From Planctomycetota bacterium (GTDB taxonomy: Bacteria > Planctomycetota > Phycisphaerae > FEN-1346), in assembly GCA_026387055.1 (NCBI GenBank), contig JAPLML010000280.1, positions 1-14,106 on the forward strand: DNA of 14,106 nucleotides. The letters are read 5' to 3'. Of the stretch, positions 1 to 7,600 are shown in pieces. The translations under genes were made by a program, and so were the position numbers. Every line of letters begins with the position of its first letter. The first letter of the stretch is position 1. Below the pieces are notes generated by a model. It was not told where the DNA came from and searched no databases. It worked only from the letters and a program-made list of their open reading frames with translations.

Positions 1-1279
1 GGACGCCGCGGTACGGCACGCGCCCCTCCACGCCCTCGGGCACGAGCTTGTCGCCGCGCCGGCGCTCCGTCTCCTGGGCGTAGCGGGCGGCCGACCCTTC
101 GACCAGCGCCCCGAGCGACCCCATGCCGCGGTAGGCCTTGAACGTGCGGCCCTTGTAGATGATGAGGTCGCCGGGGGCCTCTTCGAGCCCCGCGAGCAAG
201 CTGCCGAGCATGACGCTCGACGCCCCCGCCCCCAGGGCCTTGGTGATGTCGCCGCTGTGGCGGACACCCCCGTCGGCGATGACCGGGATGCCGTAGCGGT
301 CGGCCTCGGCGGCACACGCGGCCACGGCGCTGATCTGCGGGACGCCCACGCCGCTGACCACGCGCGTCGTGCAGATCGAGCCCGGCCCGATGCCCACCTT
401 CACGCCGTCCACGCCCGCCTTCGCGAGGTCGGCGACCGCCTCAGCGGTGGCCACGTTCCCGGCCACGATCTGGATGTCGTGTTGCTTCCGCAGGCGCTTG
501 ACCATGGCGATGACGTTGGCCGAGTGGCCGTGGGCCGTGTCGACCACCAGCAGGTCGACGTCCTTGGCGATGAGCCGCCGGGCCCGCTCGTCGTCCTGCA
601 CGCCGACGGCCGCCCCGACGCGCAGGCGCCCGCGCGGATCGCGGCAGGCGTGCGGGAACTTGTGGAGCTTCTCGATATCTTTAATCGTTATCAGGCCGAC
701 CAGCCGCCCCTTCTTGTCCACCAGCGGCAGCTTCTCCACTTTGTTCTTCAGGAGGATCCGCTCGGCCTCTTCCAGGGTCGTCGACGCCGCCGCCGTGATG
801 AGCTTCCCGCGGGTCATCACGTCGGCGATCGCCACCGTCGGCTTCTCGAGGAACTTCAGATCCCGCCGCGTCAGGATGCCCACCAGGCGGCCCTTCTCGG
901 TGATCGGGATGCCGGAGATGTTGTGCTCTTCCATCACCCGCTGGGCCGTGGCGACGCGCTCGTGCGGGCCGAGCGTCACCGGGTCGGGAATGACGCCGTT
1001 GGCGCTGCGCTTGACCTTCTCGACCTCGCGGCACTGGTCCTCGATCGAGAGGTTCTTGTGGATGATGCCGATGCCGCCTTCCTGCGCCAGCGCGATCGCC
1101 AGCAAGGCCTCGGTCACCGTGTCCATCGCCGCCGAGACGATCGGGATGTGGATGCGGATGCCGCGCGTCAGGCGCGTCGAGGTGTCAACCTCGGCCGGCA
1201 TCACTTGGCTGTATCCGGGAACCAGCAGGACGTCGTCGAACGTGATTCCTTCGCCGATGAGGCGGTCCGTCATGGGCAT
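1..1279 (-). CDS. guaB: IMP dehydrogenase, C-terminus cut by window edge
   Basis: The product oxidises IMP to XMP with NAD+, the committed step of guanine nucleotide synthesis in the cytoplasm. About 426 codons are visible; the reading frame runs off the left edge, so about 60-70 residues are missing by comparison with the usual length near 490. The N-terminus has the family pattern GITFDDVLLVPGYS, followed by two CBS domains (about residues 95-210). The active-site loop GPGSICTTR carries the catalytic Cys303, and the downstream YRGMGSLGA and RY motifs belong to the substrate site and mobile flap. Two in-frame ATGs lie at 1279 and 1273. The GGGAGG at 1290-1295 is 10 bases from the first and 16 from the second, so 1279 is preferred. 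It lies 245 bases downstream of tkt, with large hairpins between, so it is probably a separate transcription unit. Identification is firm. Confidence 0.97.
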   Translation of the reverse strand, partial: MPMTDRLIGEGITFDDVLLVPGYSQVMPAEVDTSTRLTRGIRIHIPIVSAAMDTVTEALLAIALAQEGGIGIIHKNLSIEDQCREVEKVKRSANGVIPDPVTLGPHERVATAQRVMEEHNISGIPITEKGRLVGILTRRDLKFLEKPTVAIADVMTRGKLITAAASTTLEEAERILLKNKVEKLPLVDKKGRLVGLITIKDIEKLHKFPHACRDPRGRLRVGAAVGVQDDERARRLIAKDVDLLVVDTAHGHSANVIAMVKRLRKQHDIQIVAGNVATAEAVADLAKAGVDGVKVGIGPGSICTTRVVSGVGVPQISAVAACAAEADRYGIPVIADGGVRHSGDITKALGAGASSVMLGSLLAGLEEAPGDLIIYKGRTFKAYRGMGSLGALVEGSAARYAQETERRRGDKLVPEGVEGRVPYRGV

Positions 1280-1321
1280 GGGCGTCGGGCCTCCCGCGGC
1301 CAGTGGGTTCTAACTGCCTTC

Positions 1322-1395
1322 GGCAGAAACGTGGTGGCGCCTGCGTGCCCCCCTCTCCCCTCGCGGGAGAGGGGCCGGCTTCGCCACCCTCTGCC
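1322..1395. repeat. Three-tier nested inverted repeat upstream of guaB
   Basis: Three pairs of arms are nested around one centre: GGCAGA (1322-1327) with TCTGCC (1390-1395), GGTGGCG (1333-1339) with CGCCACC (1382-1388), and CCCCTCTCCC (1350-1359) with GGGAGAGGGG (1365-1374) around a 5-base loop. The innermost pair resembles a palindrome seen in many bacterial genomes, where it reads as SPLAGEG-like peptide when translated. It lies between the tkt stop and the guaB start and could fold in the guaB leader or end the tkt transcript. The function is not known. Confidence 0.6.
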
Positions 1396-1426
1396 ATCCG
1401 TACGTGTCTATCGTATCCCGGCAGGT

Positions 1427-1502
1427 GTGGCACGGCCGGCTTGTCCGGCCGTGGTGACTGTAGCCGGAGTTCTGCCACGGCCGGACAGTCCGGCCGTGCC
1501 AC
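1427..1502. repeat. Paired palindromic repeat (REP/BIME-like), copy 1
   Basis: Two hairpin units face each other. The first has CACGGCCGG (1431-1439) and CCGGCCGTG (1445-1453) around CTTGT. The second has CACGGCCGGAC (1476-1486) and its complement (1488-1498), almost a perfect palindrome. The outer flanks GTGGCACGG and CCGTGCCAC also match each other, so the whole block is a larger inverted repeat with a linker of about 22 bases. It starts 23 bases past the tkt stop and may serve as its terminator or 3' end stabiliser. The same architecture recurs at 3659-3746 and 10375-10446. Confidence 0.8.
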
Positions 1503-1524
1503 CCCCGCTATCGGGACAGGCCGC

Positions 1525-3462
1525 TCAGGCCTTTCCGAGGATCGCCTTCGCCCGCCGACAGACGGCTTCCCAATCCAGGCCGATGAACTTCAGCACGTCA
1601 TCGGCCGTCTTGCCCGACTTCGGCATCCGCTCGGGCGTCATCGTGAAGACGCGGAGGTTGCCGCGGCGTCCGGCCGCCTCGGCCACCGCGCTCCCGAGCG
1701 CGCCCGCGTAGTTGTCCTCAAGCACCAGGAGCGTGGACCCGGCCTTCGCGCCGAGGGTCTCCAGAAAATCGTCGGCCAGCGGCAGGCTGTACGCATCGAC
1801 CAGGCCGCACACGACGCCTGCCTTCCTGAGCGCTTCGATCGCTTGGCGCGCCTCGTGGACCATGTACCCCCATGCCACGATCGTCAGGTCCTTGCCCTGC
1901 GCGAGTACCTTCTCGCCGATGAGATGGAAGACTTCCTCGGGCTTGTAGAGGAAGGGCGTCTCGGGCCGAAGCGTCCGCATGTAGACCAGCCCGTCGTAAT
2001 TCGCCATCAGGCAGGCGAGCTTGTAGGTGCTGACGGCGTCGCACGGGTTAAGCACGACGGCCCCGGGGTGGCCCTTCGGCGTGCGGACGCTGGAGAGGGC
2101 GCGGAAGTAGGCCGTGTCGACCACGCCCATCTGGCTCGGCCCGTCGGCGCCCAGGCTGACCCCCGAGTGGCTGCCGACGAGCTTCACGTTCGCGCAGGAG
2201 TTGGCGGCCATCTCGATCTGGTCGTAGGCCCGCACGAGAAACTTGGCGAAGGTGTTGGCGAACGGAATCTTGCCCCCCGCCGCCAGCCCGGCCGCGACCG
2301 ACGCCATGTTCTGCTCGGCGATGCGGCACTCGAAGTAGCGGTCCGGGAACTCCTTCGCGAAAATCTCCGCGAACGTCGAGTTCGAGACGTCGGCGTCGAG
2401 GGCCACGATCCGCTTCGACGCCCGCCCCAGCGCCCGCAGGGCGAGGCCGTACGCCTGCCGCGTGGCCAGTTTCCCCTTCTGGAGGGTAGCGCCGAACTTG
2501 GTGCCCTCGGCCAGCTTCACGAAGTCGGGATCGGGCATCGCGATGACGCCGCGGTCGGCCCTGGGAATCTCGCCCTTCGGCAGCGGCGGACACAGCGCCA
2601 TGTCGGGTTTCCCGGCCGGAAGCGCGAGCTCGGCGTACGCCGCCTCGGCCTCCTGCGCCGTCAGGGGCTTGCCGTGGCAGCCGACCTTCTGAAGGGCGGA
2701 GACGCCCCAGCCCTTGACGGTGTTGGCAAGGACGACGACGGGCTTGCCGTCGGGCGGCGCGGCCGAGAGGGCCTTCGAGATCGCCTCGGGGTCGTGCCCG
2801 TTGATGGTGATCGGATGGAGGCCGTACGCCTCGACCTTCTTCGCCAGGACCTCGGCGCTCTGCTGCCGGCTGACGTAATCGCTCTGGCCCATCTTGTTGC
2901 AGTTGATGATCACGCGGACGTTGGTCAGCTTGCGGTCGGCCAGGAAGTCCATGGCCTCCCAGACCTGCCCCTCGCGGACCTCGGCGTCGCCGCAGATCAC
3001 GTAGATCGTCTTGTCGATACCATCGAGGCGGGCGGCCAGGGCCAGTCCCGCCGCCACGCTGACCCCCTGCCCCAGCGACCCGGTGGCGGCGTCGAAGAAC
3101 GGGAAGCCGATGGCGGGGTTCGGGTGGCCGTCCAGCACGCTCGTGATCTCGCGCAGGGTCCAGAGGTCGTCGATCGAGAGCTTGCGGCCCTTCGCCGGGT
3201 CCGTGCCCACCACGCCGGCGACGTCGGCGTAGGCGGCGTAGATGACCGGCACGGCGTGGCCCACCGAGAGCACCAGCCGGTCGCTCAGCGGATTCCACGG
3301 GTTGGCCGGATCGTACCGCATCTGGTGATACAGGAGGACGGCGGTGATGTGGGCCAGGGCGCAGCCGGAGCTCGGGTGCCCGGACCCGGCGGCCGTGGTC
3401 ATTCGGACGACACGGCGGCACAGTTCGATGGCTTTATAGTTGATGGCCTCGGCGAAACTCAT
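1525..3462 (-). CDS. tkt: Transketolase, animal-type single chain
   Basis: A thiamine-diphosphate enzyme that moves two-carbon units between sugar phosphates in the non-oxidative pentose phosphate pathway. The 645 residues match a full-length single-chain enzyme. Visible features are the N-terminal SGHPSSG cofactor segment, the diphosphate/Mg motif starting at G158-D159 with its Asn 29 residues after the third position (NKMGQSD), the general-base Glu383 in ECRIAEQNM, and the pyrimidine-domain segment SHSGVSLGADGPSQM. These resemble the vertebrate-type transketolases (GQSD, IAEQNM) more than the E. coli type. The motif reads GDA rather than the usual GDG. The start at 3462 is chosen because AAGGAG (3469-3474) is 6 bases upstream; an in-frame ATG 15 codons earlier (3507) lacks such a site and would add a non-conserved tail. 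A promoter and a structured leader are suggested upstream (3511-3604). Confidence 0.95.
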   Translation of the reverse strand: MSFAEAINYKAIELCRRVVRMTTAAGSGHPSSGCALAHITAVLLYHQMRYDPANPWNPLSDRLVLSVGHAVPVIYAAYADVAGVVGTDPAKGRKLSIDDLWTLREITSVLDGHPNPAIGFPFFDAATGSLGQGVSVAAGLALAARLDGIDKTIYVICGDAEVREGQVWEAMDFLADRKLTNVRVIINCNKMGQSDYVSRQQSAEVLAKKVEAYGLHPITINGHDPEAISKALSAAPPDGKPVVVLANTVKGWGVSALQKVGCHGKPLTAQEAEAAYAELALPAGKPDMALCPPLPKGEIPRADRGVIAMPDPDFVKLAEGTKFGATLQKGKLATRQAYGLALRALGRASKRIVALDADVSNSTFAEIFAKEFPDRYFECRIAEQNMASVAAGLAAGGKIPFANTFAKFLVRAYDQIEMAANSCANVKLVGSHSGVSLGADGPSQMGVVDTAYFRALSSVRTPKGHPGAVVLNPCDAVSTYKLACLMANYDGLVYMRTLRPETPFLYKPEEVFHLIGEKVLAQGKDLTIVAWGYMVHEARQAIEALRKAGVVCGLVDAYSLPLADDFLETLGAKAGSTLLVLEDNYAGALGSAVAEAAGRRGNLRVFTMTPERMPKSGKTADDVLKFIGLDWEAVCRRAKAILGKA

Positions 3463-3510
3463 CCTCGTCTCCTTGTCCGTCCGGGGATGCGAAACGTCCC
3501 CCCCCAAACA

Positions 3511-3546
3511 CGCCGGGCAAACCCCGGCGATTGCAGAGGTTTGCCC
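3511..3546 (-). promoter_or_regulatory. Two mutually exclusive hairpins in the tkt leader
   Basis: Arms CGCCGGG (3511-3517) and CCCGGCG (3523-3529) can pair around a 5-base loop. Alternatively GGGCAAACC (3515-3523) can pair with GGTTTGCCC (3538-3546). The two structures share bases 3515-3523 and cannot form together. On the minus strand they lie about 50 bases before the tkt ATG, downstream of the promoter candidate, which is where an attenuator or other leader switch would sit. It matches no riboswitch class I recognise. It could also be a degraded palindromic repeat. Confidence 0.4.
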
Positions 3547-3575
3547 GCACCTGTCCCTAAATCCGCCGGTATCTT

Positions 3576-3604
3576 ACTCTAAAACCTCCCGCCCGGAGGG
3601 TCAA
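3576..3604 (-). promoter_or_regulatory. Candidate sigma70-type promoter for tkt
   Basis: On the minus strand TTGACC (3599-3604, five of six consensus bases) is followed after 17 bases by TAGAGT (3576-3581, four of six). Transcription would begin near 3569 and give a leader of about 106 bases that contains the competing hairpins. Support is from spacing and consensus only. Confidence 0.4.
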
Positions 3605-3658
3605 CAGAAATCCGCGCCTCCCGCGTAACCTCTTGGTTACGGGTGGCTTCGATAACCC

Positions 3659-3746
3659 GGGTGGCACGGCCACGCGCTTCTGCGTGGCCGTGCATCTCGG
3701 CCGGTCAGAGTGCACGGCCACGCAACGGCGCGTGGCCGTGCCACCC
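3659..3746. repeat. Paired palindromic repeat (REP/BIME-like), variant arms
   Basis: Two perfect 12-base-pair hairpins share the arm pair GCACGGCCACGC / GCGTGGCCGTGC: 3664-3675 with 3682-3693, and 3712-3723 with 3730-3741, each around a 6-base loop. The outer flanks GGGTGGCACGG (3659-3669) and CCGTGCCACCC (3736-3746) are also complementary. The layout is that of the 1427-1502 and 10375-10446 blocks, but the inner arm reads CACGC where those read CGG. Both stems are intact despite the changed arms. Confidence 0.8.
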
Positions 3747-3847
3747 GAAGGGATTGCAGCACCCCGTTTAATGGGGAGCCGCAGGTCGAAGAGTCGCGGT
3801 GGCGACCGACCGCGAAGGAATTGCGGATTGCGGATTGAACAGCGAAA

Positions 3848-3879
3848 GGCGTGTGCCACGGCCGGTCTTGCCCGGCCGT
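3848..3879. repeat. 32-base direct repeat, copy distal to hepT
   Basis: This block begins GGCGTGTGCCACGGCCGG and contains an 8-base-pair hairpin (CACGGCCGG 3857-3865 with CCGGCCGT 3872-3879). It matches 4630-4661 at 30 of 32 positions in the same orientation, so the two copies bracket the MntA-HepT cassette. It is 22 bases past the hepT stop and may also act as a terminator. Confidence 0.7.
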
Positions 3880-3901
3880 ACTTCCCCCCGCGAGTCGGGT
3901 G

Positions 3902-4249
3902 CTAGGAGTCCCGCGGCGGAGCGACGCGTTCCAGGCAGGCCAGGAGGGCCGGGATATCGCTCTCGGCGGCTTTCCACACTTCCTGGCGGTTGACGCCTTC
4001 ATAGTGGTGGATCATCTTGTCCCGCATCCGGGCGATGTCGTCCCAGGGAACGGACGGATGGGCCGCCTTGTAGACTCCCGAGAGACGCTTCGTGGCCTCG
4101 CCGATGACAAGAAGCTGGTGGATGATCGCCGACTGCGTCTTCAAGTCCTCAAGAAACGCCGCGTAGTCCATGCCCTGTTTGAACTGGAGAATCAGGCGCG
4201 CGGCAAGCATGATATCAAGAACCCATGCTTTGTCGCGGTCAGCCGGCAT
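3902..4249 (-). CDS. hepT: HepT-type HEPN toxin (DUF86 family)
   Basis: A 115-residue, probably all-helical HEPN protein. The family's RX4-6HXY ribonuclease motif is present as R76-DKMI-H81-H-Y83. In characterised MntA-HepT pairs (type VII toxin-antitoxin) the toxin cleaves RNA and is silenced when MntA transfers AMP groups to the motif tyrosine, here Tyr83. The start overlaps the end of mntA by 11 bases, which points to translational coupling. GGAG at 4257-4260 lies 7 bases before the ATG, inside mntA. The length fits the family. The motif is intact, so the protein is probably active; its RNA target cannot be told from sequence. Confidence 0.93.
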   Translation of the reverse strand: MPADRDKAWVLDIMLAARLILQFKQGMDYAAFLEDLKTQSAIIHQLLVIGEATKRLSGVYKAAHPSVPWDDIARMRDKMIHHYEGVNRQEVWKAAESDIPALLACLERVAPPRDS

Positions 4250-4553
4250 AGAGGGTCTCCGCGGACTCCAGGATCGAACGCCGCCGTATCCAGTTGGGGC
4301 TTTCCTCGAGGGCCTTTCGGCTCACCAGGTCCACTTCCCGGCCGAGCAGCTTGACCAGTTCGTTCTCCATGTGGAAATGGTCGAACAGGCTCCAATCTGC
4401 GTCGGGGGCAAACGTGACAAGGATATCGATGTCGCTGTCGGACCGCAGGTCCCCCCGCATGGCCGACCCGAAAAGGGCCAACTCCTTGATCTTCCAGCGG
4501 CGGCAGAATTCCGCCAGCGCCTCGGCCGGGATCTCGATGCCGCCGCAAACCAT
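4239..4553 (-). CDS. mntA: MntA-type nucleotidyltransferase antitoxin
   Basis: A 104-residue minimal nucleotidyltransferase of the polymerase-beta fold. The signature GSX10DXD is intact as G29-S30 ... D41-I-D43, and D75 in the strand REVDLV is the expected third metal-binding aspartate. In known pairs this protein neutralises HepT by adding AMP to it. The start at 4553 is chosen because GGGAGG (4560-4565) lies 6 bases upstream and because a longer frame from 4667 would read through a palindromic repeat. A good promoter candidate (4588-4616) fits this start. Antitoxin first, toxin second with an 11-base overlap is a usual order for the family. Confidence 0.93.
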   Translation of the reverse strand: MVCGGIEIPAEALAEFCRRWKIKELALFGSAMRGDLRSDSDIDILVTFAPDADWSLFDHFHMENELVKLLGREVDLVSRKALEESPNWIRRRSILESAETLYAG

Positions 4554-4587
4554 CGTAGGCCTCCCACCACCATCCAGGACGTTCGAG

Positions 4588-4616
4588 ATTCTACCCCTGC
4601 CCCGTGGTACCTTCAA
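4588..4616 (-). promoter_or_regulatory. Candidate promoter of mntA-hepT
   Basis: On the minus strand TTGAAG (4611-4616) and TAGAAT (4588-4593, five of six consensus bases) are separated by 17 bases. The predicted start of transcription near 4581 leaves a leader of about 28 bases that contains the mntA ribosome-binding site. The promoter lies between the restriction gene and mntA, so the toxin-antitoxin pair can be transcribed independently. Confidence 0.5.
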
Positions 4617-4621
4617 GTCCT

Positions 4622-4662
4622 GATGCCGCGGCGTGTGCCACGGTCGGCCTTGCCCGGCCGTG
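4622..4662. repeat. 32-base direct repeat, copy between mntA and the RM gene
   Basis: Bases 4630-4661 match 3848-3879 at 30 of 32 positions. The hairpin is CACGGTCGG (4639-4647) with CCGGCCGTG (4654-4662); its one non-Watson-Crick position is a G-U or G-T pair. The left part from 4622 (GATGCCGCGGCG) resembles 8118-8140 at the other end of the restriction gene. It lies 17 bases past the restriction gene's stop and could be its terminator. Confidence 0.7.
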
Positions 4663-4678
4663 CGCACGGACCAAGCCC

Positions 4679-7600
4679 TCAGCCCCCAACCAACCCCTCT
4701 ATGACCTTGACATCGTCGTCCGAAAGGCCATACAGGCGGTATACTCGGGCGTTGAGTTCGCCCGTCAGGTCACGGATCTGACGGTCGAGACCCGCCAGGC
4801 GGTTGATCTCGGCCGTCAGGTATGTGTCCCACCGGCCGCGCTCCGGCGGTGTGAACTTACGCTTGGCAAAGGCCTCCATGTGGTCAATAAGTTGGCCGAG
4901 CGGCAGGGCGCCGAAGTCAGCCAGTTTGCCGGGCAACTTGGCTGGCAGCGGAGATGTCGCCACCAATTCGGGCGGGGCGAGGTCCACTACGAACCGGCGA
5001 CGAACGCCGCCGAGGATACCGAGACGATCCGCATGCAAGTCGGCCAGACGCCGGGCCAGGTCAGCCACAGGCTTCTGGTCATTGGTCTTGGGAATCGGCA
5101 GAGGCGCGATGAACTGCTTGTTGGCCTCAAAATAGTCGCGGTCCTTGGGCTTTGCAGTCTTCCTGAAACAGCAGTCAGTCGCATGCGAATTCAGAATACC
5201 GAGTATGTACCACAAGCCGTAAGCGCCGTCGGGCCTCTCGATTACTCCATTGACCCTCACATTGTTGAAGTATAGTTCCCCCTGCGGATCAATGAAGGCG
5301 CAGAGCCTGCTGACAGTCTCCGGGACGCCGATCTTGGGAAGGTGCTGCTTGTCGATGTTCTGATGCCTTCCGAATCGCCACCATTGATCGTCATCGAACT
5401 TGCCGGATTCTCTCGCCCGAAGTGCTTTCTCGTTCTTGAGGAGGTAAGCCCAGCACCTCTTGAACCTCTTGGCCATCTCCTTCTCGGTTAGTAGCCTGCA
5501 CTCCTTGGCAGTTACCAGATAGGGGAAAATCAGGCACTTGTCCGTGATGGGGGAGCAGAAGGGAACGGCATCCTCGCCCGAAACCAGGGGCTTCATAATG
5601 TCGTCTTCAATCTCGACCTCGCGGTTGAGCGCCTTGGAGAAGTAGCGTCCCGGTGCAATTCGTATCAGGTGGTAAACAGCGTCGGCACTGGTTATCAGCC
5701 CCTGGAAAATCTGCTCGGTGGCATCCTCAAGGACGATGCCGGCCTGGCGCATCTTGTCCAGAATCTTGGCCTCGGCGGTTTCAAGCAGCGCCCAGGCCCC
5801 GGTGCTCAGACCCGCGTAAGGCACTCTGTGAAACGTCAGGTCTGGGAGTTGCGCACTGCTCGCATCGGCGACCTCGATCGCCTCGTGCGGCCGCGCGCGG
5901 AAAAACTGCAGGGCCGTATAGGTGGTGGCGTCCTCGAAGACCTGGTGGCTCTTGAAGTCAACGAAGCGTTCGAGGGAGCGCGTCTGCGCGATGATCTCGC
6001 GCAGGCCGGCGCCGTACTCATTGAACAGCCACAAACTCGGAGCGATAAACCCCATGCGCCCGTCGGCTCTCAGCAACCCCAGGCCGCGTTCAATGAAGGG
6101 CAGGTACATGTCGAAATTGCCCGTCTGGGCCGAGCGATAGCGTTTGAGAAGAAACGCGGCGACGCGCGGCTCGCGCTTGCGGAAGTTCTGCAACTTCACA
6201 TAGGGCGGATTGCTGATGACGCAGTCGAACCCCCCTTCGGCAAAGACGGGGGCAAAGCGCTCTTCCCACTTGAAGGCCAGCGGGTCGGCGGCCGGATCGT
6301 CCACAATGCTGTTGCCGCACTGAATGTTCTGCGAGAGATCGGCGAGGCTCTTGCCACGCTCGGCCGTGCGAATCCAGAGGGCCAGACGGGTGATCTCAAC
6401 GGCCTCCGGGGACCGGTCGACGCCGAAAAGGTTGCCGCGCAGAATCCACCCGTCGACCTCCTGGCGCAGCTTTTCGTCGCCGTGCCCCTGGTGCATGAAA
6501 AGGGCGGTAAGCACCTCGTCATAAACCACTTCGAGGTAATCGAACGCCTGGATCAGAAACGCGCCGCTGCCGCAGGCCGGGTCGCAAACCCGCAGGCGGC
6601 GCAGCACTTCCAGGCGTGCCTCTTGGTATTTCAGCCACACGGCCAACGTTTCGGGGGACGGTTCGGCCTGCGGGTCGACATTGAAGCCCCGCGCCAACTC
6701 GGCGAATCGCTCCTCCAGGCAGGCGCCGACGGTCTGCTCGACGATGTAGCGCGTGATGGGCGGGGGCGTGTAATAGATGCCCTGGCGCTTGCGCTTGCCG
6801 GAGACCTTCTTCGGGGGGGTCGTGTCCAAGGACTCCGGTGCGGACCGCAACGTTTCGAGGTCAGTGATGGACTGCTCAAAGAGGTGGCCGAGGACGTCCA
6901 GGTTGACCTCATCCCTGAAATCGTACCCGCCGACCTCCTTGAAGAAGTTCGTCCATTGATCGCCAAGTTGCAGGTTGTCTACGACTTCATCTTTCCCGAA
7001 CAGACCGCCGTTGTATCGCGAGATGTCGAACTCCGGGTTGCCCGTGTCGATGCTACGGAAGAGGGCCAGGAAGTTCTGCCAACGCGGGTTAGTGACCTTG
7101 GTGAAGGGAGGAATCTCGGACCAAGCCTTCTCGATCGATTTGCCCGGGAGGAGGCCGCGATCCTCGCAGAACGCCACGAATACGATGCGGTCGAGAATCA
7201 TCTGGGCGACGTGGATAGCCGAGTCCACCGAAAGATTGTGGGGCGGCTTTCGCAGGTGATGAATCAGGGACACACGGTTCTCGTGATAGGCACGGTAGAA
7301 CTCGTGGCCGACTTCACGCTGGCGGCTGTCGGTCTTCTCGAGAAGGTCCTCCGCGAGGGGCTTCTGCCCTTTCAGCAAAGGCAGAAAAGCACCGCGCCCG
7401 AAGACCGCGTGGAACTCCCGGAATCGCTGGCGGTCGCGAAGTTCGTGAAGCGTGAACAGTTCAAAGCGGCGGGTTGTGTGCGTTCGGTGGTAGAGCCGGA
7501 AGCTCACGTAGTTGCAGACAATACCCCAGGGACACTGCGGCACCGCGTTGAGGTAATCCCAACACTGCTGCACGGCGGTGCGACCGTTGAACCTGTCGCG

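Larger units (their letters stand above)
3463..3901. other. 439-base intergenic region between hepT and tkt
   Basis: No credible gene is seen here. In the direction of transcription it holds a direct-repeat hairpin (3848-3879), a paired palindromic repeat (3659-3746), a small hairpin with 7-base arms around TCTT (CGTAACC, 3624-3630; GGTTACG, 3635-3641), a promoter candidate (3576-3604), two competing hairpins (3511-3546), a run of eight Gs on the coding strand (3498-3505) and the tkt ribosome-binding site (3469-3474). Short open frames cross the palindromes but resemble no protein I know. Confidence 0.7.

Noticed and set aside
1427..1502. CRISPR array
   Set aside because: Repeats occur in facing pairs and scattered between genes, with no regular spacers and no cas genes.
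3463..3507. Longer transketolase start at 3507
   Set aside because: The added 15 residues are polar and not conserved, and the ATG at 3462 has a well-placed AAGGAG.
1303..3582. Long plus-strand open frame (759 codons) opposite tkt
   Set aside because: Its translation is Arg/Gly/Ala/Asp-rich with no recognisable domain, and it overlaps the clear transketolase. High GC at third positions removes stop codons from the opposite strand.
4554..4667. Longer MntA start at 4667
   Set aside because: It would translate through a palindromic repeat and the promoter candidate; the ATG at 4553 has a strong ribosome-binding site at normal spacing.
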